Source of the DNA: CAWJMN01 sp963844055
GTDB lineage: Bacteria; Planctomycetota; Planctomycetia; Pirellulales; Pirellulaceae
NCBI GenBank assembly: GCA_963844055.1
Contig: CAWJMN010000001.1
Span: forward strand, 248,001-312,000
DNA length: 64,000 nucleotides
Direction: 5' to 3'
Position numbers and translations under genes: made by a program. This document shows, piece by piece, positions 1-8,809 of this stretch. The first letter of the stretch is position 1. Each line of letters begins with the position of its first letter. The notes under the pieces were generated by a model. The model worked only from the letters and a program-made list of their open reading frames with translations, was not told the origin of the DNA and did no database searches.

Positions 1-823
1 GCCGATCGAATAGGCTAAGACGCACGCCAACGGCGAGGCCGGGGACTTCGGTCTGGATGGCCTGAATGATGGTTTTGAGAAGTCGCGTCCGGCCAGCAAA
101 GTCTCCGCCGTATTTGCCGGGGCGACGGGTGGCGCTTAAAAATTCGTGCAGTAGGTAACCGTGGCAGGCCTTCACATCGACGAAGGCAAAGCCCGATGCT
201 TGCGCAGCCTTGGCACCCAAGACATAGTCGGCAATGAGCTGTTCGAGTTCGCCGTCGGTCCAAACGACGGACTGATTGGCGGGATCGATGCCGAACTTCG
301 CATCGAGCAGCGGATGATGGTAGGCGATCTTGGGTTCGAGGACTTTGTTGTGCGGACGCGAGAATCGGCCCGAGTGCGTGAGCTGCAAGCCGACGAGTAG
401 GTCGTCCGTTTTGCCGAAGCGGTCTTGATGAGCGGTGATTAGCGTTTGATAGAGCTGCGACAGGCCTGATTTGTAAGCGCTACCCGCCAAGGTTTGGTGC
501 GGGTTGGCCCGGCCACTGGGCTGAACTGCAGCGGCCTCGCCACCCCAGATGAGTTTCGCACCACTCAGACCAAAGTTGTGCCAGCGGCGAAGCGTTAGTT
601 CACTGGGTGAGCCATCGGGGTTGGCGTCCCAGCCTTCCATCGGATGGATGCACCAGCGATTGCCAACGGTGAAATTTCCAAGCTTTATGGGTGCGGCGAG
701 GGGGCTGTGTTCCGCTGCGGAAAGGATTTTGTCGCCGACCGGAAGGTGGAGATTCAGTTCCGCAAGACGTGCGCGAAAGTCGGCAGGCGTTTTGAACTGC
801 GCGATGCGAGGATAGGGAGCCAT
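1..823 (-). CDS. NADH:flavin oxidoreductase / old yellow enzyme family protein (3' end outside window)
   Basis: The reading frame is open from an ATG at 823 down to the window edge, giving 274 codons without a stop. The translation has the OYE-type TIM-barrel N-terminal half: an APIKLGNFTVGNRWCIHPME opening, then GGEAAAV, a QLTHSGRFSRP segment matching the family's HxGR(Y/F)S region, and KACHGYLLHEFLS followed by GGDFAGRTRLL. These correspond to the FMN- and substrate-binding strands of NADH:flavin oxidoreductases. The C-terminal third lies beyond base 1. Family members reduce activated alkenes or feed a linked pyridine-nucleotide domain; the substrate cannot be told. The next gene on this strand starts about 830 bases upstream, so it looks independently transcribed. 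No start-proximal ribosome site is obvious. Confidence 0.85.
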   Translation of the reverse strand, partial: MAPYPRIAQFKTPADFRARLAELNLHLPVGDKILSAAEHSPLAAPIKLGNFTVGNRWCIHPMEGWDANPDGSPSELTLRRWHNFGLSGAKLIWGGEAAAVQPSGRANPHQTLAGSAYKSGLSQLYQTLITAHQDRFGKTDDLLVGLQLTHSGRFSRPHNKVLEPKIAYHHPLLDAKFGIDPANQSVVWTDGELEQLIADYVLGAKAAQASGFAFVDVKACHGYLLHEFLSATRRPGKYGGDFAGRTRLLKTIIQAIQTEVPGLAVGVRLSLFDR

Positions 824-928
824 GGGCGGACTCGCGACAGGAGGAAAAGTTGCAACGTGACGCGTTAGTTTATCAGAAACGGTGTGTGAGTGTATTTCAG
901 AGCCGGGAGCGTTAGCGACGTAGACAAA

Positions 929-1654
929 CTAGGTAGACAAGGCGTACCAATCGCGGATTCGCTGGAGCCATTCTCTGTCGATTGAAATTGAATCGTCGGT
1001 GGCGATTGCCTGGAGCGACGCAACCAACTGGGTAAGCTCGACGGATGGATTGTTGTCTCTCTTGTGGTCATGCCACAGACTTTGGGCAAGATAACAAATT
1101 GCGTTGGCTGCCACATTTCGGATTTCAGGATCGCTGTTTTCCAACGACGTTAGGATCGTGGGGACTCTCTTTGGCAAATCATCGGTGTAGCGTCCAAGAG
1201 CTAGGATTGCCATTTTTCGAAGTGGGAGGGAAGCAAATTTAGCCGTCTGAACTAAGTGCTCGAGAGCAACCGTGCCAATACTTCCCAGTGCCCACATTGC
1301 AGAATCAATAACTGGTGAATGAGTATCGAGTAGGCACTTGATGAGGTCGGATGTAAGTGGAGCTCCTTCTTCACCTAGCTTCACAATAGCTCGTGCGATC
1401 CAAAAGCGAACATGGCAGTTCGAATGCCGAAGGCCTCGTCGAAGTGAAGGCAAGTCATCGACCTGTGGACCAATCTGTACGATTGCTGCTCCAACCCATG
1501 GGCAGGGACAGCTTTCATTCAAGAGAGATTGCAGCAGTACTGGGTAAGCAGGACGACCTTCTTCGCCAAGGTGATAAAGCGATTTTGCTGCTGCTTCTCG
1601 AACCGCAGCTTCATTTGACTTCAAATCATGAATGATAGTTGTCAGTGGAGCCAA
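929..1654 (-). CDS. HEAT/PBS-lyase repeat protein
   Basis: About 241 residues made of repeated helical pairs, such as AAAKSLYHLGEEGRPAYPVL, VRFWIARAIVKLGEEGAPL and IRNVAANAICYLAQ at roughly 30-residue spacing. This is the signature of HEAT or PBS-lyase-like repeats, which act as protein-binding scaffolds. I chose the TTG at 1654 because GAAGGAG lies about 7 bases upstream. A longer frame starts at 1711 but would run through the 1700-1721 hairpin and begin with non-protein-like sequence. There is no catalytic motif. It lies downstream of hemQ on the same strand, separated by a terminator-like hairpin, so a functional link is not implied. The partner is unknown. Confidence 0.7.
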   Translation of the reverse strand: MAPLTTIIHDLKSNEAAVREAAAKSLYHLGEEGRPAYPVLLQSLLNESCPCPWVGAAIVQIGPQVDDLPSLRRGLRHSNCHVRFWIARAIVKLGEEGAPLTSDLIKCLLDTHSPVIDSAMWALGSIGTVALEHLVQTAKFASLPLRKMAILALGRYTDDLPKRVPTILTSLENSDPEIRNVAANAICYLAQSLWHDHKRDNNPSVELTQLVASLQAIATDDSISIDREWLQRIRDWYALST

Positions 1655-1699
1655 ACGGAAAACTCCTTCGAGTAGCCACGACCTCCCGCCGCTAACGCG

Positions 1700-1721
1700 G
1701 CCCAGGTTCAAGAACCTGGGC
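1700..1721 (-). terminator. perfect inverted repeat, probable transcription terminator after hemQ
   Basis: GCCCAGGTTC and GAACCTGGGC form a perfect 10-bp stem with a 2-base loop, 41 bases downstream of the hemQ stop on the minus strand. There is no clear U-run, so termination is inferred. It may equally be a dispersed palindrome. Confidence 0.45.
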
Positions 1722-1762
1722 TACCCTTTGGCCGCAATCGAGCTTGCTTCCGGCTCTGAAAA

Positions 1763-2614
1763 TCATTTCCCAATATGGCAGCGGTCGAGGACTTCGGCGG
1801 GAGTCATGACGTAGCTGGTATAGAAGGAGCCGAATTCGGCGAAGCGAGCGCTGGCTTCGTCGAAGCGCATCTTGTAGACGATCTCTTTGAGGAATTCCGG
1901 GTTGCGACCCCAAAGGGTAACGCCCCATTCCCAATCTTCCAGGCCAAGGCCGACAGTGATCAGCTGCGAGACCTTGCCAGCGAAAGCCATGCCGCTGCGG
2001 GCATGTTCTGACATCATCCGGTTGCGCTCTTCAAAGGAGAGGGTGAACCAGTTCTCACCCACTTTGCGTTTCTTGTTCATGGGATAGAAGCAAGTCGCGG
2101 GATAGCCGACAGGGAAGTCGGGCGTCAGGCGTTGGCGGTTCATCATCGGGAGGCGATCGGAATAGCCCTTCACTTTGGCGTTGTAGCTAGGGCTCCCTTC
2201 GACTTCTCCTTCCGCAACGAGCTTGGCGGAATACTGTTCGACCGAGGGGACGTATTCGGAAATCTCTGTGACGGAGACAAACGAATAGGTAGGAATCAAG
2301 GCCGCACCAAATGGAGACGAAAGCAGACGCTGGTTGACGTCTTCAACCTTCAGCGGATTGACATCCATCACCATCAAGGCAAAGTCGGCCTTGTGGCCAC
2401 TGACCAAGCTCGTTTGGAGACGGCTAGGGGCGAGCGGGCCGGCAGGATCGAGCGCTTCGATAAAGGCTTGACGGCCAGCAGCCAGCGTCGCGGCATCCAG
2501 CTTCGCCAGGGCGGCCCGGTCAAAGCGGTAGTAGAGATGGCTGCAGTGCCAACCTTCGTTCAGTTCCAGGCTTGGTGGGGGAGGAGCTTCCATTCCGGGG
2601 CGACCATGCGACAT
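1763..2614 (-). CDS. hemQ: chlorite-dismutase-fold protein, probable coproheme decarboxylase HemQ
   Basis: The 283-residue protein belongs to the chlorite dismutase/HemQ family. It has GWHCSHLYYRFDR near the N terminus, then the CFYPMNKKR segment (about residues 175-183) and MMSEHARSGMAFAGKV (about 200-215). In Firmicute HemQ the motif Tyr-Pro-Met-x-Lys carries the catalytic tyrosine and a propionate-binding lysine; here Y177 and K181 keep that spacing, and H204 is in the position expected for the proximal heme ligand. The predicted role is peroxide-dependent conversion of coproheme to heme b, the last step of the coproporphyrin route. The start could also be the Met at residue 8. The motif pattern argues against a true chlorite dismutase. 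Confidence 0.8.
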   Translation of the reverse strand: MSHGRPGMEAPPPPSLELNEGWHCSHLYYRFDRAALAKLDAATLAAGRQAFIEALDPAGPLAPSRLQTSLVSGHKADFALMVMDVNPLKVEDVNQRLLSSPFGAALIPTYSFVSVTEISEYVPSVEQYSAKLVAEGEVEGSPSYNAKVKGYSDRLPMMNRQRLTPDFPVGYPATCFYPMNKKRKVGENWFTLSFEERNRMMSEHARSGMAFAGKVSQLITVGLGLEDWEWGVTLWGRNPEFLKEIVYKMRFDEASARFAEFGSFYTSYVMTPAEVLDRCHIGK

Positions 2615-2723
2615 AGCAGCACAACGTTTCTATTGCCAAAAGGACGGGATCAATATTCTGCGTAAGGATTCTATTTTAACGCACGCACCACCGCCCCTGT
2701 AGGCACCTTGCACGGCTTTCCGC

Positions 2724-3228
2724 CTAGCGAATGGGGGCTTTTCCAAGCAAGCGGCGCAGCACGCCGATCTGTCCCGCATGGAGCATCTCATGATGGGAGC
2801 AAAACAGCAGGCAGCCAAGCTTGTTGGCGTAAACGGCATACGGCATTTCTACCGGCTCATCCATTTGTTCCTGCGTGAAGGTGGGAAGTTCGAGCAAGAC
2901 CTGATCATGGACTCGCTGGAGCGTGGCCAAAATTTCGGCTGGAGCGGGATACTTGGACGAATCGGCGGTGGGAACGCTTCCCCGGCTGAAGAGCTTGCGA
3001 AAGCTGCTGGTCATGAGGTCGAGATCGATCTCTTGTCGGCCACGCACGCGAAAAAGGGCTGAGCCCGTACTCTGCCATGGCGAGGTGGCCAACTTGCCAA
3101 GCGAGGTGGGTTGGCATTCCGCCGGGCATGGCGAACCAATCGGCTTCCTGCACATCGTCGAGCAAAGGAAGCATCATGCTGCGAGCAAACTGGATCTGCT
3201 CCATGGCAAGCTTTACGTTGGCAAGCAT
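2724..3228 (-). CDS. DinB/YfiT-like four-helix metalloprotein, interrupted by a +1 frameshift
   Basis: Two overlapping frames on the minus strand together encode one DinB-family protein of about 167 residues. The first part, from ATG 3228, has MEQIQFARSMMLPLLDDV and THLAWQVGHLAMAEYG; the second continues EIDLDLMTSSFRKLFSRG and ends with CSHHEMLHAGQIGVLRRLLG. The three histidines (one in VGHLA, two in HHEMLH) match the metal site of the DinB fold. The break lies at 3058-3064, where the sense strand reads GGG CTC A GCC CTT: skipping the A gives Leu-Ala and restores the frame. Members of this family are metal-dependent thiol transferases or unknown. Without the skip the first frame runs into unrelated sequence and the metal site is lost. 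Confidence 0.7.
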
Positions 3229-3627
3229 ATTCGCACCGTCGAATAGGAAAAAAAGGAAGTAAACCAAGGCTCTGCAGGGGAGCATACCGGCTTGCTACCC
3301 TACCTGAAATCGCGGGATTGGGCCAGTCTATGCCGGTTGGAGGGGGCTATTGTGGCCGATTGGCTGACGTGTAACGCACTTGCCCACTTATGGCAAACTG
3401 ACGATAATCGGGGCTTAAGTATTGAGACATGCGTGAGGGCCTCAGCATGGTCCATTGCCGCGATTTTTCCGTCATGCGGCACGGCCAAGCGGGCGTGTGT
3501 TTGATCGCTATCCGGCCCCTTGAAGGGCAATGATCATCCTAGGAGCTCCTCACCTCTAGGACGAGCGGACTTATTTGTCTTTCCGCTAGATGGGATCAGC
3601 AGACAACCAAGGCACACGGTAGTTGCA
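3229..3627. other. divergent intergenic region upstream of fhcA
   Basis: About 400 bases between the divergent DinB and fhcA genes. I see no convincing gene, RNA or strong inverted repeat. The fhcA frame stays open back to 3520, but this extension reads RSSSPLGRADLF and similar and is not protein-like compared with the family N terminus. Promoters for both neighbours presumably lie here. Confidence 0.4.
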
Positions 3628-5298
3628 ATGGCTGATGAATATTTCTTGATCAAGGGCGGATACGTTTACGATCCCGCCAATGGCATTGATGGCCAGGTCA
3701 AGGACTTGTGGATTCGCGATGGGCGAATGGTCGAAGCGCCGACGGACCCTAGCGTTCGGCCGACTCGCACCTTGCAGGCGCAGGGGCTGGTGATCATGCC
3801 GGGCGGCATTGATATGCACTGCCACATTGCAGGTCCTAAGGTGAATGCGGCGCGGAAGATGCGCCCCGAGCAAAAGCGCAACGCAGAAAAGGTGATGCGG
3901 ACCGCCAACACGCATAGCGGCACGATGGGAAGTGTCCCCAGCACCTTTGCGACCGGCTATAAGTACGCGGGGATGGGATATACCACCGCGTTTGATGCGG
4001 CTGTGCCCCCTTTGATGGCGCGGCACACGCACGAAGAGTTTGACGATACGCCGTGCCTGGACAAAGGCTTCTATGTTTTGATGGGGAACAATCACTATGT
4101 GATGGAAGCCATCCACAACAAAGAGCCCGAGCGTTTGAAGACGTTCATGGCCTGGATGCTAGGAGCAGCCAAGGCCTATGCGCCGAAGATCGTCAATCCG
4201 GGTGGCGTGGAAGCGTGGAAGCAAAAGCCCACTGGCAACATGAGCGAGATCGATCAAGTGGTCGATCATTTTGACGTTACGCCGCGCCAAATCTTGCGCG
4301 AGCTCACACGGGCTGCGAACGATTTGAACTTGCCTCATCCGGTTCACATCCACTGCAACAACTTGGGGATGCCAGGCAACTGGACGACGACACTCGATTC
4401 TATGCAGGCGCTGGAAGGGGCGAAGGGACACATCACGCATATCCAGTTCCATAGCTATGGCGGTGGAGATGCTGACGAGAACACGTTCAACAGCAAGGTG
4501 CAACCGCTGGCGGATTATATTAACAGCCACGACAACCTGACGGTGGATGTGGGGCAGGTCTTGTTTGGTGAAACGACCAGCATGACCGGCGACGGTCCGC
4601 TGGGATACTTCCTGTCCAACGTTTACAAGAGCAAGTGGTTTAGCTCGGACACGGAGATGGAAGCGGGCTGCGGCATTGCTCCGATTGCTTATCGAAACAA
4701 GACGTTTGTCCATGCGATGCAGTGGGCAATTGGCCTGGAGTGGTACTTGCTGGTAAACGATCCTTGGAAGGTCGTGATGAGCACGGACCATCCCAATGGT
4801 GGCTCATTCCTGGCGTATCCGCAGATCATTCGGATGTTGATGGACCGCACCTATCGCCAAGACATCATCAAGACCTGCAATCCGCTGATTCGCGAGCGGT
4901 CGAACCTGGCGGATATGACGCGGGAATACACGCTGAACGATATTGCGATCATCACGCGTGCTGGCCCTGCCCGGATTTTGGGGCTAAAGCACAAGGGGCA
5001 CTTGGGCCTGGGAGCCGATGCCGACATTACGATCTACACGCCGCACGAAAACAAGGAAGTGATGTTTTCTCTGCCTCGGTATGTGATCAAGTCGGGCGTG
5101 ATCCTGATGGAAGAGGGGGATTTGCGATCAGAGTACTTTGGCAAGACCTTGCACGTCTCGCCAGAATACGATGTTTCCAGTGAGGATCACATCAGCGATT
5201 GGTTCGAGAAGGTTTACAGCATCCGCTTCCGCAACTATCCGGTGACATCAGACTATATGCATGCCAGCGAAGAAGTGGCCTGCGAAAAGAAGCCGTAG
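3628..5298 (+). CDS. fhcA: formyltransferase/hydrolase complex subunit A (formylmethanofuran dehydrogenase subunit A homologue)
   Basis: The 556-residue protein is an amidohydrolase-fold homologue of FwdA/FmdA. MADEYFLIKGGYVYDPANGI is the family N terminus, and this ATG is preferred over an upstream extension. It has IDMHCHIAG (H64 and H66), APKIVNPGG (K187, the position of the carboxylated lysine), PVHIHCNN (H240, H242) and STDHPNGG (D387), matching the binuclear zinc ligands of the archaeal enzyme. In methylotrophic bacteria and planctomycetes this subunit, in the Fhc complex, hydrolyses formyl-methanofuran-type carriers to formate in the H4MPT-linked C1 pathway. No fhcB, fhcC, fhcD, mch or mtd gene is in the window. 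All key metal ligands are present. Confidence 0.9.
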   Translation: MADEYFLIKGGYVYDPANGIDGQVKDLWIRDGRMVEAPTDPSVRPTRTLQAQGLVIMPGGIDMHCHIAGPKVNAARKMRPEQKRNAEKVMRTANTHSGTMGSVPSTFATGYKYAGMGYTTAFDAAVPPLMARHTHEEFDDTPCLDKGFYVLMGNNHYVMEAIHNKEPERLKTFMAWMLGAAKAYAPKIVNPGGVEAWKQKPTGNMSEIDQVVDHFDVTPRQILRELTRAANDLNLPHPVHIHCNNLGMPGNWTTTLDSMQALEGAKGHITHIQFHSYGGGDADENTFNSKVQPLADYINSHDNLTVDVGQVLFGETTSMTGDGPLGYFLSNVYKSKWFSSDTEMEAGCGIAPIAYRNKTFVHAMQWAIGLEWYLLVNDPWKVVMSTDHPNGGSFLAYPQIIRMLMDRTYRQDIIKTCNPLIRERSNLADMTREYTLNDIAIITRAGPARILGLKHKGHLGLGADADITIYTPHENKEVMFSLPRYVIKSGVILMEEGDLRSEYFGKTLHVSPEYDVSSEDHISDWFEKVYSIRFRNYPVTSDYMHASEEVACEKKP

Positions 5299-5389
5299 CG
5301 TGAGGTAGTAGTCCACCTATACGAAAAGGTCATGTCCCATTGAATCCTCTGGGACACACTGGCCAGCCCCGAAAACAGTTTTTCGAGAA

Positions 5390-5418
5390 TGGCAAGTGTT
5401 CTCTCGGGGAACTTGCCA
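5390..5418. terminator. hairpin between convergent fhcA and trmL
   Basis: TGGCAAGT (5390-5397) and ACTTGCCA (5411-5418) form a perfect 8-bp stem with a 13-base loop in the convergent gap. There is no T-run, so it is only a candidate terminator or processing site. Confidence 0.3.
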
Positions 5419-5496
5419 GTGCCACCCAAAACCGACCTAACAAGCTTTGATAGACGAACTCGTAGCAGCGGCTACGGCAAATAACTAGCGGACGAG

Positions 5497-5985
5497 TTAC
5501 TCGCCGCTGCTTTTTTCGATCTGCCGGATTGCCTCGAACATGGCGACGGCAGCCGCCGACGAAAGATTGAGGCTGCGCACCTGGGGGCGAATGGGAATGC
5601 GCAGCGTTTGCTCGGCGTAGGCTTCTAAAAGCTCCGGCGGTAGGCCGCGTGTTTCACAGCCGAAGATCAGTACATCGCCCGGAAGGAACGTCGCCTGGGT
5701 GTATTCCTGTTTGGCGGTCTTGGTGAAGAACCAAGCGCGTCCGGCCGCAAGCGGTTCTGCCAGATGCTGGGCAAGTTCTTCCCAGTTTTTGACGACCTGC
5801 CATTCTAAGTGGGGCCAGTAATCAAGCCCCGCCCGGCGTAGTTCTTTTTCATCCAGGCGAAAGCCGAGCGGCTCAATCAACCAGAGCTTGGCGCCGATAG
5901 CGACGCAGCTGCGTCCGATGTTGCCGGTGTTGGGTGGGATTTCAGGCTGGTGCAAAACGATATGCAACTGCGGAACGTACTTCAT
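5497..5985 (-). CDS. trmL: tRNA (cytidine(34)-2'-O)-methyltransferase, SPOUT family
   Basis: The 162-residue single-domain SpoU/TrmH-type protein is the size of TrmL. Motif 1 is HQPEIPPNTGNIGRSCVAIG, followed by LWLIEPLGFRLDEKELRRAGLDYW. The knot-forming end has VLIFGCETRGLPPELL and IPIRPQVRSLNLSSAAAVAMFEAIRQ, where the asparagine and serines bind SAM. TrmL 2'-O-methylates the wobble cytidine or uridine of tRNA-Leu isoacceptors. The start ATG gives MKYVPQLHIVLHQPEIP, the usual N terminus. Its only close neighbour, the DUF58 gene, lies downstream in position but is transcribed toward trmL with a 50-base gap. Confidence 0.9.
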   Translation of the reverse strand: MKYVPQLHIVLHQPEIPPNTGNIGRSCVAIGAKLWLIEPLGFRLDEKELRRAGLDYWPHLEWQVVKNWEELAQHLAEPLAAGRAWFFTKTAKQEYTQATFLPGDVLIFGCETRGLPPELLEAYAEQTLRIPIRPQVRSLNLSSAAAVAMFEAIRQIEKSSGE

Positions 5986-6037
5986 GCCAAACTTTCTGCA
6001 AACCTGAAAGAGGAGGCCGCGAACGGTTGCAAGCTTC

Positions 6038-7498
6038 TTACAGCAGGTGGCGAGCCTTGATGCTGAGGTAGGAGTTGATCAGCGGGGCTGTCATATTTTC
6101 GGGGAAGAGGTCCAGCGTGAGCACCCCTTGGTGCTCGAGATCGCGAAGGACCTGGTGCCGCCAGGAAAGGATTTCTGCTGCTGCCGCTGCTCGATACGTG
6201 CTGGCTGCATCGGGCGTGCGTTGGTCGACGGCATCGAACAGATTGTGGTCACGCAACAGAACCCCCAGCGGCAAATGCCGTCCCACCAATGCGCCGAGGT
6301 GGCTTTGGAGTTGGTTGGCGTTCACTTCATCAATCACGCTGGTAATCAGCACGACTAGCGAACGCTTTTTCACATGGGTGGAAAGGTAGTAGAAGGCTTC
6401 ATCGTAGCGCGACTCTACCATCTCGGGAAAACGATCAAACGAGGCATGCAGCAACTGATTCATCTGGTTCATTCCACCACGCGGTGGAACGAAGGACTGA
6501 ATCTTGTTGGAGAAACAGATCATGCCGACCGAGTCTCCCTGTCGCAAAGCGACATAGCTGAGCATCAATGCCGAGTTTAGCGCATGATCCAACAGCGTTA
6601 GCCCGCTGGACTGATTGGCGATCAGACGGCCGCAATCGAGCAGGAAGATAATCCGCTGGCTTTGGCTAGTTTGGAAGTCTCTGACCGTTAGCTTGTTACG
6701 CCGAGCGGTAGTACGCCAGTCGATGAACTTGTAGTTGTCATCTTGGGTGTAATCACGCAGACGTTCAAACTCGTTTTCTCCGCCAACCTTGCGCGTACGC
6801 CGCACGCCCATCAGGCTAAGCCGATTGGTGCGGGCGAGAATGGCATATTCAGAAAGTTGCTTCATGTTCGGATAAACATGCAAAGCATTTTGGACCGGCA
6901 ATTCGATAACCCGCCGCCAAAATCCCCAGGGACTGCGGACGCGGACAAAGACCTTTTCCATCTCGAAAGCGCCACGCCGGCGCGGGAGCAATTCATAGTG
7001 AACGGAAGTGCGCGAGCGTGGGTCCAGCCGTAGGATGAATTCGAGCGGCGTCGCTTCGCACGGGGCTGGAATATCGTCTTTCATCCAGGCCAGGATTTGG
7101 CCATTGGAAAGGTTGGAAATGTGTAGCGAGACTGGATGCAACTGATCGAGTGAGGCGATGCGCCCCATCTCACGTTCGACACGAAGGACGCGAGGACCAG
7201 GGATCAGGAAGTAGTCAATCAGCGCAATGGCCGGCAGCAAAAGGTCGACCGCCAAGATGGTTGGCAAAATCCACTTATCGACGTTCGTCCCGTAGACTGT
7301 AAAGACCGGAATGGCCAGCGATAAAAGGAATGGTAGCCAGATGGCTATCATGAACATCGTGTGGGGATACGTCTTGCGCCGGATCGACAAGAGGATTGCC
7401 GGCGCAATTGCCACCACTAGCAGCACAACTGCATAGCGGATGGCCATGGCGGCTAAGTCTTTGGAATCTAGGCTAATCCTCAGTTCAAGAAAGTTCAT
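6038..7498 (-). CDS. DUF58 domain membrane protein (MoxR-associated)
   Basis: The 486-residue protein has two or three N-terminal membrane segments (about residues 17-37, 47-67 and 80-97). A DUF58 region follows with TNRLSLMGVRRTRKVGGENEFERLRDY and FIDWRTTARRNKL, the family hallmark (G-x-EF-x-x-LR-x-Y ... DWR-x-x-AR). The last part (RIIFLLDCGRL, GDSVGMICFS) resembles a von Willebrand A-like fold. DUF58 proteins occur with MoxR AAA ATPases and are thought to take part in chaperone-like assembly or metal insertion at the membrane. Its ATG overlaps the moxR stop (TAATG), so the two are translationally coupled. It is the last gene of the cluster. Confidence 0.9.
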   Translation of the reverse strand: MNFLELRISLDSKDLAAMAIRYAVVLLVVAIAPAILLSIRRKTYPHTMFMIAIWLPFLLSLAIPVFTVYGTNVDKWILPTILAVDLLLPAIALIDYFLIPGPRVLRVEREMGRIASLDQLHPVSLHISNLSNGQILAWMKDDIPAPCEATPLEFILRLDPRSRTSVHYELLPRRRGAFEMEKVFVRVRSPWGFWRRVIELPVQNALHVYPNMKQLSEYAILARTNRLSLMGVRRTRKVGGENEFERLRDYTQDDNYKFIDWRTTARRNKLTVRDFQTSQSQRIIFLLDCGRLIANQSSGLTLLDHALNSALMLSYVALRQGDSVGMICFSNKIQSFVPPRGGMNQMNQLLHASFDRFPEMVESRYDEAFYYLSTHVKKRSLVVLITSVIDEVNANQLQSHLGALVGRHLPLGVLLRDHNLFDAVDQRTPDAASTYRAAAAAEILSWRHQVLRDLEHQGVLTLDLFPENMTAPLINSYLSIKARHLL

Positions 7499-8730
7499 TA
7501 GAGGCGCGGAACCTCCACGGAGCGAATCAGGTCCGTCAGGAGGTTATCTACTTTGTGCCCTTCGACTTCGGCCTCAGCAGTCAGCACCACACGATGCCGC
7601 AGCGCAGGAAGTGCGACCTGGAAAACATCATCCGGAACGGCATAATCGCGGCCGGAGAATGCGGCCAGCGTACGAGCTGCCTGCATCAGAGCAATTCCCG
7701 CGCGGGGTGAGGCGCCCATGTGGAATTGCGGCCATTCACGCGTGCGGCGTACTACCTTGTTGATGTAGTCCACCAGCCGGTCATCGACGCGGACATCTCC
7801 ATTGGACCGCATGACCTGCAAGATCTCTTGAGGAGAGCAAACTGTGGCGACCTCATCGCGCAGACGCTCATCCAAGTTGACTTGTTGGCTATGCATCTTA
7901 AGGATTTGCGCCTCTTCTTGTTCGCGCGGATAGTTGGCGACCAGCTTGAACATGAAGCGGTCAAGCTGTGCTTCGGGAAGGTTGTACGTTCCTTCTGACT
8001 CGATCGGGTTCTGGGTTGCCATGACCAAGAAAGGGCGTTCGATGATGTGGGACTTTCCATCGACCGTCACACGATACTCTTGCATGATTTCCAGAAGGGC
8101 CGCATGGGTTTTGGCGGGAGCGCGGTTGATTTCGTCCGCCAGCAATAGCTGGGTAAAGACAGGACCCGGGCGGAATCGGAAATCTTGTGTCTTCAGGTCG
8201 AGGATCGGGGCGCCGGTGATGTCGGATGGCATCAAGTCGGCCGTAAACTGAATACGACCGAACTGGCAGCCGAGAACCTTGCCCAGCGTGCGGACGAAGA
8301 GGGTTTTTCCCAGGCCGGGGACGCTTTCGATCAGGACGTGGCCACTGGAGAAGAGGGCGACCAATGTTCCTAGCACGAGTTCATCTTGTCCGACATAGAT
8401 CTTGGCGATCTCTTCGGTGATGCGATTGAACAGTTTGCGAGTGGGCGTATCCCGCGAGGAATTATCGGGAGTGAGGTGCACCGGGGCCTGGACTGGCGCA
8501 GGGGTCGAGTCCGTGGCGACGGGAGCGCCCACCGGTGGATGGGGAGGTGAGTCTGCGGCAGTGAGCGTAATCGGCTCATTCTCTGAGGGAATGGTAACGA
8601 CCGTTTTGCAGGAAGGGCAGGCTGCGCGTCGCCCCGCCTCACGAGCGGGAACCTTGAGTTTGCGATTGCAACCCGAGCAGGTGAATTCCAACATGGCTTC
8701 AAACGGATTTGATTCAGGCATAGAGGACAT
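7498..8730 (-). CDS. MoxR-family AAA+ ATPase with N-terminal zinc ribbon
   Basis: The 410-residue protein starts with a zinc-ribbon CxxC...CxxC (C18, C21, C38, C41) joined by a proline-rich linker to a MoxR AAA+ core. Walker A is ESVPGLGKT, Walker B is LLADEINRAPAKT, sensor 1 is MATQNPIES, and the arginine-finger region contains GASPRAGIALMQAAR. MoxR ATPases act as chaperones for partner membrane or VWA-type proteins encoded beside them. The zinc ribbon resembles those that planctomycetes add to many proteins. It is coupled to the downstream DUF58 gene by a one-base stop/start overlap and follows the DUF4350-like gene at a gap of about 80 bases. A second Met at residue 4 is an alternative start. 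Confidence 0.92.
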   Translation of the reverse strand: MSSMPESNPFEAMLEFTCSGCNRKLKVPAREAGRRAACPSCKTVVTIPSENEPITLTAADSPPHPPVGAPVATDSTPAPVQAPVHLTPDNSSRDTPTRKLFNRITEEIAKIYVGQDELVLGTLVALFSSGHVLIESVPGLGKTLFVRTLGKVLGCQFGRIQFTADLMPSDITGAPILDLKTQDFRFRPGPVFTQLLLADEINRAPAKTHAALLEIMQEYRVTVDGKSHIIERPFLVMATQNPIESEGTYNLPEAQLDRFMFKLVANYPREQEEAQILKMHSQQVNLDERLRDEVATVCSPQEILQVMRSNGDVRVDDRLVDYINKVVRRTREWPQFHMGASPRAGIALMQAARTLAAFSGRDYAVPDDVFQVALPALRHRVVLTAEAEVEGHKVDNLLTDLIRSVEVPRL

Positions 8731-8809
8731 CGCAAGTTGCCAATTCGTTCGAAAGAGACTGTTATCTACAACAAGGAAGTAAGTGAAGGACGATCAGGAG
8801 CAAACGTGG

